From the NCBI GenBank assembly GCA_021399435.1, contig JAJTUP010000023.1, positions 806,001 through 870,000 of the forward strand: a DNA stretch of 64,000 nucleotides. The letters run 5' to 3'. Source of the stretch: Diaporthe sp. PMI_573. Taxonomy: Eukaryota; Ascomycota; Sordariomycetes; Diaporthales; Diaporthaceae. The notes beneath the pieces are model-generated. The model saw nothing but the letters and a program-made list of their open reading frames with translations. It was not told the DNA's origin and searched no databases. A program made the position numbers and the translations under genes. Position 1 is the stretch's first letter. Every line of letters begins with the position of its first letter. This document shows positions 32,959 to 44,855 of the stretch, piece after piece.

Positions 32959-33989
32959 AATGTGACCGGTGTGGCTGGGAGAATATCCAACGAAACACAG
33001 CAGAAGGCAAGGGACTGGAGATGAAGAGACAAAGCGAAAGACGATCATAAAGTGTTAGGATCGAGGGTCCACAGAAGTTTGATCCTCACCATCGCAGACC
33101 GCCGTCTCGGGTCCGACTTTTGACTGAAGCCTGCCGTGATGTCCACTTGTTCCCGGGCTTTCGTCGAAGGAATGAATCCCTCGAGGCCCCGCAAGGACCG
33201 GGGCCACGGGACCACATTGGAATCACAGAACTTAGTGCCCAATCCCATGAGCAAGCGGTGACCGTAACGAGAATTTCGGAAACCTGGGTCACAGCGTGGC
33301 TGCAACAAGGAAGAGCGTGAAAGCGGGCAGCCGAGCAACCCCAATGTATCATATGAGACCGCTAGATGTCGTTAGTCTCCTTGTTTGGGGAGCCACTGCG
33401 CCTACCTTCCCGCCTTTGTAGCCTGCAGGAGGATCTGTGTCCTGAGTGGGCCGCGCGCTGCGAGACAAGCGCAGTGCAGCCCCGTTATTGATTGCCTGGT
33501 GGTGGTGTTGTTCTTTGCGCGCGTTTCTCCCTCCCTTGCCTTGCGTGCTGACCTGCAGGACGTGCCGGGCTGGTGTGCGCTGACTTTCTCCATCCGTAAT
33601 GCTGCTGGCTTTGCATGGCAAGTGACCAATGACCTGCCCGCCTGCCCGCGTGCATGGCCGCAATATATGGCCTACCTGCTCCTGCGGCCGAAGCCCCTCC
33701 ATGCAAGCCCACACACCAATGGAGAAATGATTCGCCCTTATTTTTCTTGGGATCAAAAAGGTCGGCTTGTGAGAGGGCGTGGCTTTTCCTCGGGCTCGGC
33801 CAAGCTACGGGCATCGAAAGACAGGTGACAGAACAAAAAAAAAGTTGGCATCCGGGCCTTAAAGTCTTACCACCGGTGGTTGTGTCTCAATAAGCGGTGC
33901 CCCGCCTCGAGCTGACTGTTTCCCTCTTGTCACATCGGTGGCGACAAGAGAGCTGAAAAAGTTCAGGAATTCCTCTTGCGTTTCAAAGG
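32959..33989. other. intergenic, no gene seen
   Basis: GC-rich region with overlapping short frames on both strands typical of chance. The right end carries the leader of the 577-aa protein. Confidence 0.35.
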
Positions 33990-35723
33990 ATGGGCGAGGG
34001 AGATTGTTGGAATTCCATTGTAAAGGCCACGATTGAGAGAGTTTACCCGAAGATGCTGGGGAGGGCCAGCACATTTCCGCCCACAAGCGACCGCCAGCCG
34101 CCAACCCCCCGTGCCTCCTCCGAGCATGAAGCCAGATCCGAGCCCCGGACCTCGATTTCTGATGAGGCTCAGGCCTGTTTCAACCTCTTGTTGATCCTGC
34201 GGAATGATACCCAATATCTCATTTCACTACGAAACGATAACCTCCAGGCGTTTGAGGACACTGACGCCCGGCCGCTTCTGAGCCAGATTAATGGTGCAAT
34301 CACAGCCGCGACACGCAGTATTTACGAGCTGGGCCCGTTCTTGGAACGACATCGGTGGCCGCCCTCTGAGCCGCCCCGAGCATCAATAATAAGGCTAAAA
34401 AACCTGAGGAAAAGGAGCAGGAGCCTTTCTTCGCCGGCGTCAGGAATAGCCGCAGTCACGGGGCCGGGGTTGTCTCCCGATGAGTTGTTTTCCTGGACGG
34501 TGGCCCTGACAACACAGCACAGCGCCGCCCTGTATGCCCTCGACCAGCTGGAAAGATTTCTTATCTGCGGCTCGGCAGACATCACCGAAGACGATAGGAG
34601 GAGACATGACGCAACCGGGTCGTGGTGGCAACAGCAGCACAGCGAGTTCGAGAACGTCACCCTGATACAGTCAATCCTGCGAAGACCAAGAAGGAATTTG
34701 AAAGCGGTGCCCTGCGCGTCTGTACCAACACCCGCTGTTGACACAGCGGAAAGAGCGCAGATTGGCGTTGCCCTCACATCATCATCACCAAATGGAGCTG
34801 TATTGATGCCATTTTTCAACGATCATGACGATGGAAAGTCGGACACACTTACTTTCTACGAGCAATCCGTTGGATCATGGCCCGGAGAGATGGTAAATGG
34901 GGGACTTACCGCTCGTCCAAGGGCTCTCAACGAAGGCTCCTCTCGAAGTCCCTCGGACTTGACACACAAACCTTCGGATCTGCGCATCATGGCCCCTGGG
35001 CCAACACCCTACCCACAACCGAACCAACCGGCAGCAGTACAGACAGAACGGTGTCCAGGACCACCATACCACCCCGCTCCAGGGCAGACAAAAGATTTCG
35101 GGGACGTTGCCCATGAAAGTGAGGACCAGAGTATGTGTGGGAGCGGCCTGCCAGGACTCCCGCTTTCTCGCTTCAACAGCAACGCCCGACGACCTAGGAT
35201 CACGACGACCCCTTTACCTCCGCTCGTTGGTCTCCAGGCGTTTATTCCGGAGGTCTCGCAACGAGCGAGATCGGCGACGCTTGACCCGGCCGGCTATGCG
35301 CATGTCGTGTCGCCAATGTCACCATCGTCGCCCTTGCTCTCGCCACCGGGCCTCAGCCGCCCCTCGAGCCAGGTGAGCCTGCCCAGCCCGGTCCAGGCGT
35401 CGCCAACAGTAGACACCCCGTTCACGCCGCTGAATCAGCAAGTCGCTACCATGTTCGAGCAGAAGACCTTGCCCAGCATGACAATCCAGCCTGTCATTCA
35501 CGAGCTCGATAACATGATTGCGTCTCCCGTGTACTCAGTGCAACCTGTGTTCGACCTGGACGTCTCGGGAAGCAGCCATTACAACCAGTCGCCATCGCCG
35601 CAAGAGGACGAAAAACATTGGCCGTATCTAGCATACATGGCGCGGAAGCAGGCTGTGACGATGTCGAGGTGGTCGGTCCGGCGTTCAAAGTCGTCCAAGT
35701 CCAAGGCAGGTAGTGATAGCTGA
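33990..35723 (+). CDS. hypothetical protein with long disordered tail
   Basis: Single-exon 577-aa frame, not recognised. Residues about 45-230 look folded and helical (AQACFNLLLILRNDTQYLISLRNDNLQAFEDTD, ITAATRSIYELGPFLERH, LTTQHSAALYALDQLERFL). This helical layout resembles the N-terminal regions of some fungal signalling proteins, but I cannot name a family. From about 250 on it is rich in Pro, Ser and Thr (SPMSPSSPLLSPPG), typical of intrinsic disorder and phosphorylation. The C-terminus ends in a basic stretch SRWSVRRSKSSKSKAGSDS. It is the last protein gene before the tRNA. No signal peptide or TM. Codon use is normal and no damage is seen, so I take it as real. Confidence 0.65.
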   Translation: MGEGDCWNSIVKATIERVYPKMLGRASTFPPTSDRQPPTPRASSEHEARSEPRTSISDEAQACFNLLLILRNDTQYLISLRNDNLQAFEDTDARPLLSQINGAITAATRSIYELGPFLERHRWPPSEPPRASIIRLKNLRKRSRSLSSPASGIAAVTGPGLSPDELFSWTVALTTQHSAALYALDQLERFLICGSADITEDDRRRHDATGSWWQQQHSEFENVTLIQSILRRPRRNLKAVPCASVPTPAVDTAERAQIGVALTSSSPNGAVLMPFFNDHDDGKSDTLTFYEQSVGSWPGEMVNGGLTARPRALNEGSSRSPSDLTHKPSDLRIMAPGPTPYPQPNQPAAVQTERCPGPPYHPAPGQTKDFGDVAHESEDQSMCGSGLPGLPLSRFNSNARRPRITTTPLPPLVGLQAFIPEVSQRARSATLDPAGYAHVVSPMSPSSPLLSPPGLSRPSSQVSLPSPVQASPTVDTPFTPLNQQVATMFEQKTLPSMTIQPVIHELDNMIASPVYSVQPVFDLDVSGSSHYNQSPSPQEDEKHWPYLAYMARKQAVTMSRWSVRRSKSSKSKAGSDS

Positions 35724-35878
35724 GAGGTAGTGGGCGACCTTGTTGGGTTCAGGGCTGGTGAGTGGGTCACCAAGACTTGTCAATACCGCAGATGGCCCCA
35801 CACAGCCAAGCAACCCTGCCCTTGATTTATGTAGCCCACGAAAATTCAGGAAAATATCAATAGGTCCTCACACCGTAG

Positions 35879-35950
35879 TCGGATATGGTGTAATGGTTAA
35901 CATCGGTGACTCTCACTCACCAGCTCGGGGTTCGATTCCCCGTATCCGAG
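35879..35950 (+). tRNA. tRNA-Glu (CTC)
   Basis: A 72-nt cloverleaf. The acceptor arms TCGGATA and TATCCGA pair fully. The D-arm is GTGT...ACAT. The anticodon stem GGTGA/TCACC closes the loop CTCTCAC with anticodon CTC, and the T-arm is GGGG-TTCGATT-CCCC. No intron. A T-run terminator for RNA polymerase III follows (TTTTTT near 35970). It sits where the gene-poor, pseudogene-rich left half meets the conserved right half. Confidence 0.95.
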
Positions 35951-37449
35951 GACATTTGTTTTGACATTTTTTGCATCAATCATCGTTGCCGACTTGCGTT
36001 CCACGGTGCTCCGGGAGGGGCAGCTTGCCCTAGAGCAATACCTGGGATCGTGGTGTGTGGCCAAACCGCTGCGTACAGCGTCCATCGCCGGCCAGCCGTG
36101 GGTTGCCGCGTTGCCGGAGGACCGAGTGCTTGATGGGTGTCCAAGTGCAGTAATGCAGTGCAGATATTCCCTGACGATGGGTGAATCAGCCGCTGGCCTC
36201 GGCAGAGTCAAGCAATGTGTGGCACGACCGATTACTATCAACAATTTTTAGTCAGTCAGCGAGTCGCGATGTCGACGTGTCAGCGCGTACGGAGCAGAGT
36301 AACCTGCTTTTCTTACCCGCTCGCCCGAGCTGACTCGTGATCAACGCTCGGAATAGAAATCCGCTCAGACGCACAGCCATAGTAGGAGACCACCACGACG
36401 GCGCGTTGGCGTCTCCGAAGGCGGGATGGTTGTGGGGGTGGTAAAGAGCCTGAGAGCTGGTACAACGAAAATGCCAATAGAGCAATGCACGGAAAGATCC
36501 AGAACGCATCGTGAAGCCCGTAGTAAGCAGACCAAGCATGCAGAGTTCGGACGTGCCCATTCAGCTCCTGCAGCCTGAAATTGCTAGCCCGCAAAGTCGA
36601 CTGTCGACGGCACGGAGTCTGACCTCGTGGGTGTCCGGAGCAGACCGACTTGTGAGGGGTGCAACGGCATTATTGGGGGCCGTTGCGACTACACGCGAAC
36701 AGACTTTGCACAATGAGCCATGTGTGCCTGGGCGTGTATGTGCATGTCCTCATACTCGCATGCAGCACGCCTCCCGACGCGAGCATGTCGTTAGGTAACG
36801 GAAAACACTGTACCCAACTACTCGGAGTGGACTATCGACTTGGCGCTCTGAGGCTCGAAGATGGCCTGAGAGCAGGAGGGGTTCGGCGGCCGCATCGCAC
36901 GGCCCGGCGCACATGGTAATCCCACGTCCTATCCCAAAAGGCTTAATTGCTTTTCACAGGCCCGTCAGTTCTCTGGTACTCTGCAGCGGGAGAAGTGTCG
37001 GGTGTTCACAGCGGGCCGCATGCTGCAATGCGACACGCCGCCATGCACTGCGGTTCCTCCGGGAGGCGATTCCTCGGACCAAGAAACTCGAACTGAACGA
37101 GCCCTCTGTTGTCACATGTCTTGGACAAGATGGCGCGAGGGGAGGCTGGTGTTGGGATGGCATCTGACATTTGCCTCAATCAGGACTGGAAAGTTTCACG
37201 AAACGTTGACGCAACTGGTGAGCTAGTGGTGAGCTGTGATGCCATGAAGCAGGCATAGGGGCATGCATGAAGTTCTGGACCTGACCTGCCAAAACAAGCA
37301 GGCATTGGGTGTTGGAGGACGCCATCAGCATTACATTGGGTGACGTGCTGCTTTGCTTGCCAAGGACCGTCAGCGCAAAACGCCAAAGAGCCTGACGAAA
37401 GGGAATCCCAGGGTCCTTCGGGAGGAAACCTGCAAATGCAGATCTGCGC

Positions 37450-37484
37450 CGGGCTGGGCTGGGCTGGCTGGGCTGGGCCGGGGT
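37450..37484. repeat. GGGCT tandem repeat
   Basis: A short direct repeat of GGGCT/GGCTG units ending in GGCCGGGG. G-rich on the + strand. Confidence 0.7.
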
Positions 37485-38647
37485 ATTGTGTGCGGTGTCT
37501 TTCAGGGTTGCCTCCAGGCATACCGTAGATCATGGACCGGTATGATGGGTCCCTGGGATGCGAGCAAGCGCGTCGGGAGTGGACAATTGATGCAAGGCAC
37601 GGTTGAGCCCCAGAAGTCCTGGAGATCGTGATGATGATCGTATGCCCTAGGGCCAGGGGGGTCCACGTCTGCCAAAAATAGGAGCACACGAGGGACAAAG
37701 AGAGCCAGACGGTGGAAGCCGCATACGGTAGTCAAGACCCGGAGGCCTGGATGATTGCGTTGCTGGACGAGGCCCCACATGGCCGCTGGCTCTGTTACTC
37801 GGGAGTAGGGAACGGACGCGAGAAGAGGAATTAATTCACGCGCAGGCGGGCGTTGCTCAGGAACAGACCTCGGAGTCTGGCTCGATCGGCAAAGGGCTCA
37901 CTGCACTGACAGGGGTTAAAGGGGCTGAGGGGGCCAGAAGGACGGAGCAAATTCTGCTTGCCGATGACGGTGCCGAAATGCCATGCTGTTGCTGTGTTGA
38001 CAATCCAGAATTGCAACAGAAAACGGGAAGCAGCGATCGACAGGGGATGCGATTAGAGACTCGTATGCCTGCCTGCACCACAAAAAAAAGAATTGTGTCC
38101 GAGGTTTCCAAACGGGAAGGCACATGCCAGGGAGCCAGCATGTCTGCATGTCCGGGCAGCAACAGAGAATACGAGCAGGGAAGACTGTTTCTCTCGGGAG
38201 GGCGGGCACCAGGAACACGCGCTCAAGTTCCGAGGGCGGCCGCAAAAGATGACAGGAAACGCATGCATTGGCTGCTACGGCTAACGGCCTTGTTCCGGCG
38301 TCCTCCCAAGCTTTGCCACGAAATTGAAGTTGTATGGCTCCCCATAGTATTGTCATGTCATGGCATGATTGTTCGGGAGCATCGCCAATCCCCGCGTTGC
38401 ACCCAGCCAGATGCACCCACTCAAAATCTGGTTATGCACGCGCAATCGCTGGAGCGAGCTGCTCCGTCAGAGAAAGGCAATCCGGGCAGGTGGGTGGGTA
38501 CACAGTAGTGGGAACCTTCCTGCCCTCCTCTGTGGGTCCATGTTCCCGCAGGTGCCCTCCGAGAGCTACCTACCCCAGGTACCGACTGCCTGCATCGCCT
38601 GCACATGCGCAGCATTTCCCCTTCCTGGCAACGGCCACACTCACTCT

Positions 38648-38686
38648 GCAGACTCCAGACCCCAGACTCCAGACTCCAGACTCCAA
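38648..38686. repeat. GACTCCA tandem repeat
   Basis: About five copies of a 7-8 bp unit (CAGACTC, with one CCC variant). Confidence 0.7.
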
Positions 38687-40626
38687 CCTCGGTCAACTGC
38701 CAGACCTGTCGGGCCTTTGTTTGTCTGCAGAACAGCTGCAGGTGTGCGGGCTGCAGGCCGGTGGTCAGATGGGTTGCTTGACCTGGTCTCCGATTCGGCT
38801 TGAAACTGCTCTCTCGGGTTCGGTTTCCAATGAACACAGCAGGTTGCCCACCTCCCTTTTCTCCCTCGTTCTTTGTGCACCTCAAAGGGACCGACCGACC
38901 TGGCGATGCCACCACAAACCGAGGAGATCAGGTCAGATCAGATCCGGTGGGCATCGGGTCTGTTCGCGTGTCCAGCCACGCAGCCCGCAAATCAGTGCAA
39001 TTTATGAATTCAACCGCCAAAACGAGCGCCTAGCGCCTAGCGACTAGTTTCTACATAGTACTACCAGCACCATCCATTTCCCCGTGTGCTAGTCGACGCA
39101 CTGGACACATAGTACAACCAACTCTGGTCCGTGGCACGCCCCTTGGCAGCGTCTCCTTTGTTCAGCACCGCTCCAGCCTTCAGCTGAGCCTAGCATCCGT
39201 CTGGGCTGAAGAGCAAGTCTCCCGCTGGGATGGTCGAGCCGACAGCCCAGCAGCGACGCGCGACCTAAGCTGCAGCCCCTGGAGCTTGTGACTTGCTTGC
39301 GACGACGACTGGACGATAGCAACAACACAAAGTACACACACACAAGGCACCTTGAAAGAAACGACAGGGGCCCAGAACTGTCCGAGACCCCGCCGGGCCT
39401 CTTTGCGTTGCCTCAGGGCGGCATAAGCGGCGGCCAGGGGAGCCCTTCTCCATTCCATGTCTGGTTTGGTCCGGTCTGATATCGCCAGCTTGATGTGACA
39501 TACTATGCGGTGCGGCACCGTCATTATTGACCAGAGCTCGGATTATTTCTCCATCAATGCCACTGCACCGCTGCTGCCCTGCAGATTTCAGGAGCCTCCG
39601 TCATCGTGCCAAGCTTGGGGATCCCGACAGATGGTGCCAGTCGATGCCCTTTTGCCTTTGCCCAACCTTGGAAGACGTTCCCAAACAACCCCCCCTCACC
39701 CCTGACCGGCCGCGGTTGTCATGGCCCGTCTGGGCCTTGCTACGGCAGACCTGGGGAATAGGCTCGAACCACCACATTGAATCGATTCATTTATTTATTA
39801 AGTCGGCCGCGACTGCCGTCAATCTCCATGCAGGTGCTCCTCTGTCGCTTCTATCGCTCTTTGACCCCGTCCATTCGTTCTTTACTCGTCCCCTCCCACC
39901 GTTCAGCCCACTCGCCCGCCTGCAAGCTTGCACTTATACACTCGCACTCTTTGTCGCGTGATACTCGCAGGGGCCTCGTGCAAATCCTTTCTTGAATCGC
40001 AAGCTGCACCTCGGCAAGGCACGGCCGTGGAGAAGAGTTGCAGAGACCCTCTCTCGCGATCTCGACCCTTACGACCCTTTCCCCAAGCCACCCACCACCC
40101 GAGATTCAATCGCCCGTCGACATTTGCCCCTTTTGCCCGCCGCCTTTACGACCCGGCCGGAAAGACATCCTCAGCTGTGCAGCCCGCCGGAACTTTCGAC
40201 GGCTTCTTTTTGTGGCTTGAGACATCGCTGTCAAGACGTCAGCTTGTCGGAGAGCTGCAGGAACGGTGCCACAAGAGTCCCCCAGGGCTGAGAGGCGCGG
40301 TAGATCCGTCCTTGTGCAGCACCCAAGGGCCGGTTCAGGGCACGTACATCGTATTCCAATTGTGGATACTTGACAGCGATTCCCCACTCACCGCAGTATC
40401 CACATATTGCCTGAGAATCGAACTTGGCGGTGAATTCCTGACCCCTACCTCAGCTTCGCCTCTCTTTAATAAAAGGGGACGAGGACCTAGAGGGCGGGCT
40501 TCTGGCTCTGGTTCTGGTTCTGGCATACCTTTTCGAAACACCCATCAAAACTCACACGACCACGTTCGTTTCCGTAGCTTTTGGTAGACTTTACTCAAGG
40601 GGGGAATGCATACACACGCAGCAGCA

Positions 40627-41568
40627 ATGGCACCGTACAACGCAAAGGTTGACACGCCTCGTGATGTCGAGGAGGATGATTTCGATTTCGAGTACTTTTC
40701 CCGTACTTATAAGCCGCTATCAAACCTGCCTACCCCTCCTCCGTCATCGAGGAATTCGGCTTCCCCAAGTCCCGTCCTTGGGGTGGACAATGACGAGTTC
40801 GCCGACTCGAACCTTTTAGGTATGTGTTCACTCAATTGAGGGGCGTCTGTGTTGCATCTATCGTGGTCGCGCATGACTAATCAAGACCGTCTTACAGGAC
40901 CTGCAGTACATCTCGTCAACCTTCACCCCCCATCAGCATCCATCGCGTCGCCATCCGTCTCTCGCGTCCAAGCCATCATTACCCGCGCCGTCCTCCCTCT
41001 CGAAACGATCGCATTGGCCGTGTGCATCCTCGACTCGCTCGACTCCAAATTCTCCCGCAAATGGCGCATGGACTTGCCCCTGGGGTCGGCCTCGTCCAGC
41101 AAACGACACACCATCTCCGCTGCCTCTAGCCTCGCCACCCACATCGACTTGGTCAAGCCCGAACTCATCATCCTGACAGCACTTGTCATCGCCTTCAAAT
41201 TCACCGAGGACTGCCAGGAACCAACACAGTACTACGCTTCGGACTGGGGAAACAGCGAGTGGACATGCGACCAGCTAAACGCCACTGAACGTAATATTAT
41301 GGAGCATCTGGGCTATCGCATCCTGCCGCTATTCGAAAAGACGATCATCGAGGACGCCATAGACGACATGAAGAGAGCCGGCGAGATGGCTCTGCGGGAG
41401 AGGGAGATCAACAGGCAAAGAGTGAAGCTGGACGCTGGCCACTCGAGGTCCGTCAGTGTCCCTGTGCGACCAGGGGATGGCGATGCCATTTTCGGCCTGG
41501 GCTTCCAGTTGACACCACTCGACACGCCCACCGAGGAGCGGTCAGTGGAGCTGGGCGTGCCACAGTAG
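40627..41568 (+). CDS. PCL/PHO80-type cyclin
   Basis: Exons 40627-40819 and 40898-41568, separated by a 78-bp intron (GTATGT...ACAG), give 287 aa. An in-frame ATG at 40606 would add 7 residues (MHTHAAA). After an acidic, Pro-rich N-terminus comes a cyclin box: VSRVQAIITRAVLPLETIALAVCILDSL, then LIILTALVIAFKFTED, then WTCDQLNATERNIMEHLGYRIL. The last segment, with LxATERNIMExLGYRIL, is typical of PHO80/PCL cyclins. Such cyclins partner PHO85-like kinases in phosphate, glycogen or morphogenesis signalling in cytoplasm and nucleus. The specific partner is unknown. The very long gene-free upstream region suggests complex control. The frame is intact. Confidence 0.85.
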
Positions 41569-41984
41569 CACAAAACGTGGGGGGTCTGTGCTTGGCACCA
41601 CCAGTGCATGTCGTGGACAGCGTATCACCGACAGCGCCACGGCCTGGGGTTCGACGTTGTCATGCATGCATACGTTCATCACTAGCATTGCATGCGAACA
41701 GCGGGATTTGCAATTTTTTGCGACTAGCGAGTTTTTTATTGTCATCACAGCGAGGCGTTGGGATTATTGGGAATCTTGGGCATCGGTATATTGTATCACG
41801 GAGGAAGAGGCAGCGATTTTCTCACCCGTTCCAGGGTGCAGTGCCAAGGGCTGTCCACTGTCGGCCAAGGTCTCGCAGAAGCGTTATAACACCCGTACAG
41901 GAGTAGTTTCTAATATTAAACCCTTGTGCTGCGGCATATGCAAAACATACTTTCGCCCCCCCCCCCCAACAAGATGAACAATGT
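41569..41984. other. convergent 3' intergenic region
   Basis: 416 bp between the cyclin and the repeat protein. Contains a run of C near 41957-41967. No gene seen. Confidence 0.4.
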
Positions 41985-44855
41985 TCACTGACCCGTGCCG
42001 CCTAAACTCGCCAAACTCCAAAGCCCGTCAAGCAGTTGTATGTGCTCCTGCTGTCTCTCGTACACCTCATCGTGTGGTCGCTCGACAGGCACGAGGCCTA
42101 TAGCAAACCGCTTCTGGTTGATCTCCCACTTATACCGCCTCAGATCCGCCTGCGTATCCTCACCCACATAAAGCATTCCCTTCTCCACCAGTTCGGGCCT
42201 CCAACCCTTGGTCCACTCGTCAATCGCGTGCTGGCACCAGGCAAGCCACTCCTCGGCCGTCTCAAGCTCCGCCCGGAGCGCCTCGGCGTTGTCGTCGATC
42301 TCGCTCAGGTACTCGAGCTTCTCGCGGTCCTGCGGGCCGAGGCTGCCACTGAACTCCCTCATCCTCCGCTTCCCGGGGTACGTCATCACGCGCCTGGACC
42401 GCTCGGCGACGTGTGTGAAGCATCTCCTGGCCGCGGAGAGATGGCCCTCCTCCGCGTCGTGGAGCGCCGCCTGCAAGTCCCCGAACTGCGCTCCAATGGC
42501 GGTTGGGAACTCGCGCGTCTGTTTGAGGTGGCCCACGATCAGGCCCCTGCGGTGCTTGGACACCGCGGCGTAGACCTCCTGTGAGAGCGTTTGTGATTAG
42601 CTAAACGGGACACATATGAAGGTGTATCTCCCCCAAAAATATCACCAAATTCCACTTACAAGCTCCCGAAGCAACCTATCCATCCGCGCCAGGTCCCTCG
42701 GCTGCGGCTGCTCCCCAACAAGCCCACCAAACAACCTCAGCATGTCCTGGTTGAACAGAAACGCACGCAAATTGAGTCCCAGCCGCGGCTGCATGACCGC
42801 GAGGTTCGCGAGCGTCGCCTCGCGGTACGGACCCGGGCCGCGGTCCTTTCTCTCGTGCTTTCCGACCAACGACAGGTCGGGCGCGCCCAGGGGCTCGAAC
42901 AGGCCCCTCCGGAGCCCCGTGCTGGCGCGGATGCTGCTCGGGGACAGCGGGACTTTTCCTTTCTTCTCAGCCCACTTCATGACCGCCCGGAGCCGCGTGT
43001 ACCCATTGATCCTCTCCTGCCGCTTGGCGCTCGTCACGCCCGCCCAGTGGAGGAGGGCGGTCTTCTTGACGTCGCGCGCGGCGCTGGAGTTTCTCTGGCG
43101 GACTGTGGGGACCAGGGAGGGGTGGGCGAGGTAGAGGGGTTTATCGCTCTCGTCCTCGCGCTCGGCGTCCTTCCTGGTGGAAAGGGCCGACAGGGCCGTG
43201 CTGTACTCGTCGTGTCTGCGGCCGAGGTATGCGCGTATGCTGAGCGCGAGTTCGCGTCTGACCTCGACTTCATCCTTGGGCAGGGCTGCGTTCGTGCTCG
43301 GTATTACCCCCAGGGATTTCAGTACTTCCCTTATTCTGACCTCGATATCATCCATCGACAGGTCGGTATTTCCCGTGCTCGGTATTGTCTCCAGAGTTTT
43401 CATGAATTCCCTTATTCGGTCCTCGATCTCGTCCTCCGACAAGGTGGGCGATATTGAAATTTCATCTCCATCCTCCGTGCTCGATTGGGCCACCATGAAT
43501 ACCAGGAATGCCCCTATTGCGACCTCGATATCATTCTCCGACGGGTTGGGCGATGTGGTATTTTCAACTGTATCTTCCGTGCCAGAGGATGACTCGGTGG
43601 GACTGGGTGGTCTCACAGATGGCAAGGATGAAGATGACGAAGAAGATGGGGAAGTCGGAGAATCTTGATCGCTGGGTGTTTCGGTTCCAGCGGTGCCGGG
43701 AGCTGTCGGATCTGGGGGCGGTGTGTTGTCGTCGGATGAGGAGAGTGAGATTGGACTTGAGGGCGGACCAAAAGTGGGAGTCGGAGGTGGAAGATTATTT
43801 CCATCGTCAGGGCCCGGACCATTTGAAGCCGTAGAAAATATATCAGGCAAGTTCGGGGGTTCATTGCCTTTTTCTTTTCCCACGGTGCTTGCTGCCGGTG
43901 AGCCGCCGGACGCGCCGGATGACGGCAATGGGAGCTTGTTGGAATCTACAAAGTGTACATTTTTGCCCCCTTTCCCACCAGGTGCTCCAAATCCAATGGT
44001 GCCGCTGCCTTTGCCTTTCAGAATTCCGGGAGGTGGTTTTGTCGGTATTTGCGGACCAGGAATGACAGGCTGCGTGATATTCGCGCCACTAGTGTTATCG
44101 CCCGTGACAGGTAGCTGGCCATTGTCGGGAGGATTGTCGGGAGGATTGTTGGTTGGATTGTTCGTATTGACGTTAAGTAAATTTCGTAGTATATCCGGCT
44201 TACTAAGGCTGTTGAGGAACTGTTTGAGTCCCAATAGTTCTTCGGCGGTCAGGATTGTGTTGCCATTATTAGGCCCTCTTCCGCCTGGATTGGACAGTCC
44301 ATAGTTATCGAAGCCCGCGGGTGGATATATGATCGCCTTGTCGGGGCCTCTACTGTAGTCGAGCTGTCTCTTGTGGAACTCCTTTTGAAACCCCCACAGG
44401 GCTGCTTCTTTCCTTTCGTGCTCGCCGTATCCATCGCTTGCACTCATGTAGATCTTGCTCCCCATCCGTACCAGTGCCTTCTCGGACTCTTCGAAGAGCT
44501 CGAGAGCTTCTTGAAGACATCGGCCGAGTATGTAATCCAGCCGATCCAAAAACTTCTTTTGTCTGAGGATGAGCCCAGGACTGCTGGCATATATCCTCAG
44601 TTGCCTTCCAATCAAAGTGACATTTCGAGAGTAATCATCTTCAAGGCGCATAGTATTGATGAGCTTTCTGTGCTCGTGCGATGTGAACCACCAATGATAC
44701 CTTGCGAGGCCGAACACCACTATTTTTACCAAATCGATGACGTCTGAAAACTCCTGGAACTCTGGCTCCCACGATTCAATTATGGGCACGTATTTGTCTA
44801 TGCTTTCACGAACCCTGAGTGCGACGGGCCTCTTCATTGTGAAGTGTTGGTCCAT
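41985..44855 (-). CDS. hypothetical protein with Pro/Ser-rich middle and internal repeats
   Basis: Exons 42660-44855 and 41985-42578 on the minus strand, with an 81-bp intron (GTAAGT...ACAG), give 929 aa. No family recognised. Residues 1-165 are helical (VIDLVKIVVFGLARYHWWF, KKFLDRLDYILGRCLQEALELFEES), like N-terminal regions of some fungal NACHT/ankyrin-type signalling proteins. Residues about 190-430 are Pro, Gly, Asn and Ser rich and surely disordered. Then come three degenerate repeats of about 35 residues (SENDIEVAIGAFL..., SEDEIEDRIREFMKTLETIPST, SMDDIEVRIREVLKSLGVIPST). The last 250 residues are helical and basic (RDVKKTALLHWAGV...). No NTPase motif is present. Intact and GC-rich. Confidence 0.7.

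Larger units (their letters stand above)
35951..40626. other. 4.7-kb gene-free region upstream of a cyclin gene
   Basis: This is the longest gap in the window. GC-rich with simple repeats (listed separately) and CT-rich stretches (39840-40120) typical of fungal promoters and 5' leaders. The many overlapping frames on both strands show no domain. It may hold a long 5' UTR or a regulatory RNA for the cyclin gene. Confidence 0.45.

Noticed and set aside
1..35800. An intact PKS/NRPS metabolite cluster
   Set aside because: Tailoring-type genes are present but no backbone synthase or terpene cyclase is in the window.
38334..40587. Long overlapping frames (up to 237 codons) in the GC-rich region before the cyclin gene
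   Set aside because: Open in several frames at once on both strands, with repeats and no domain.
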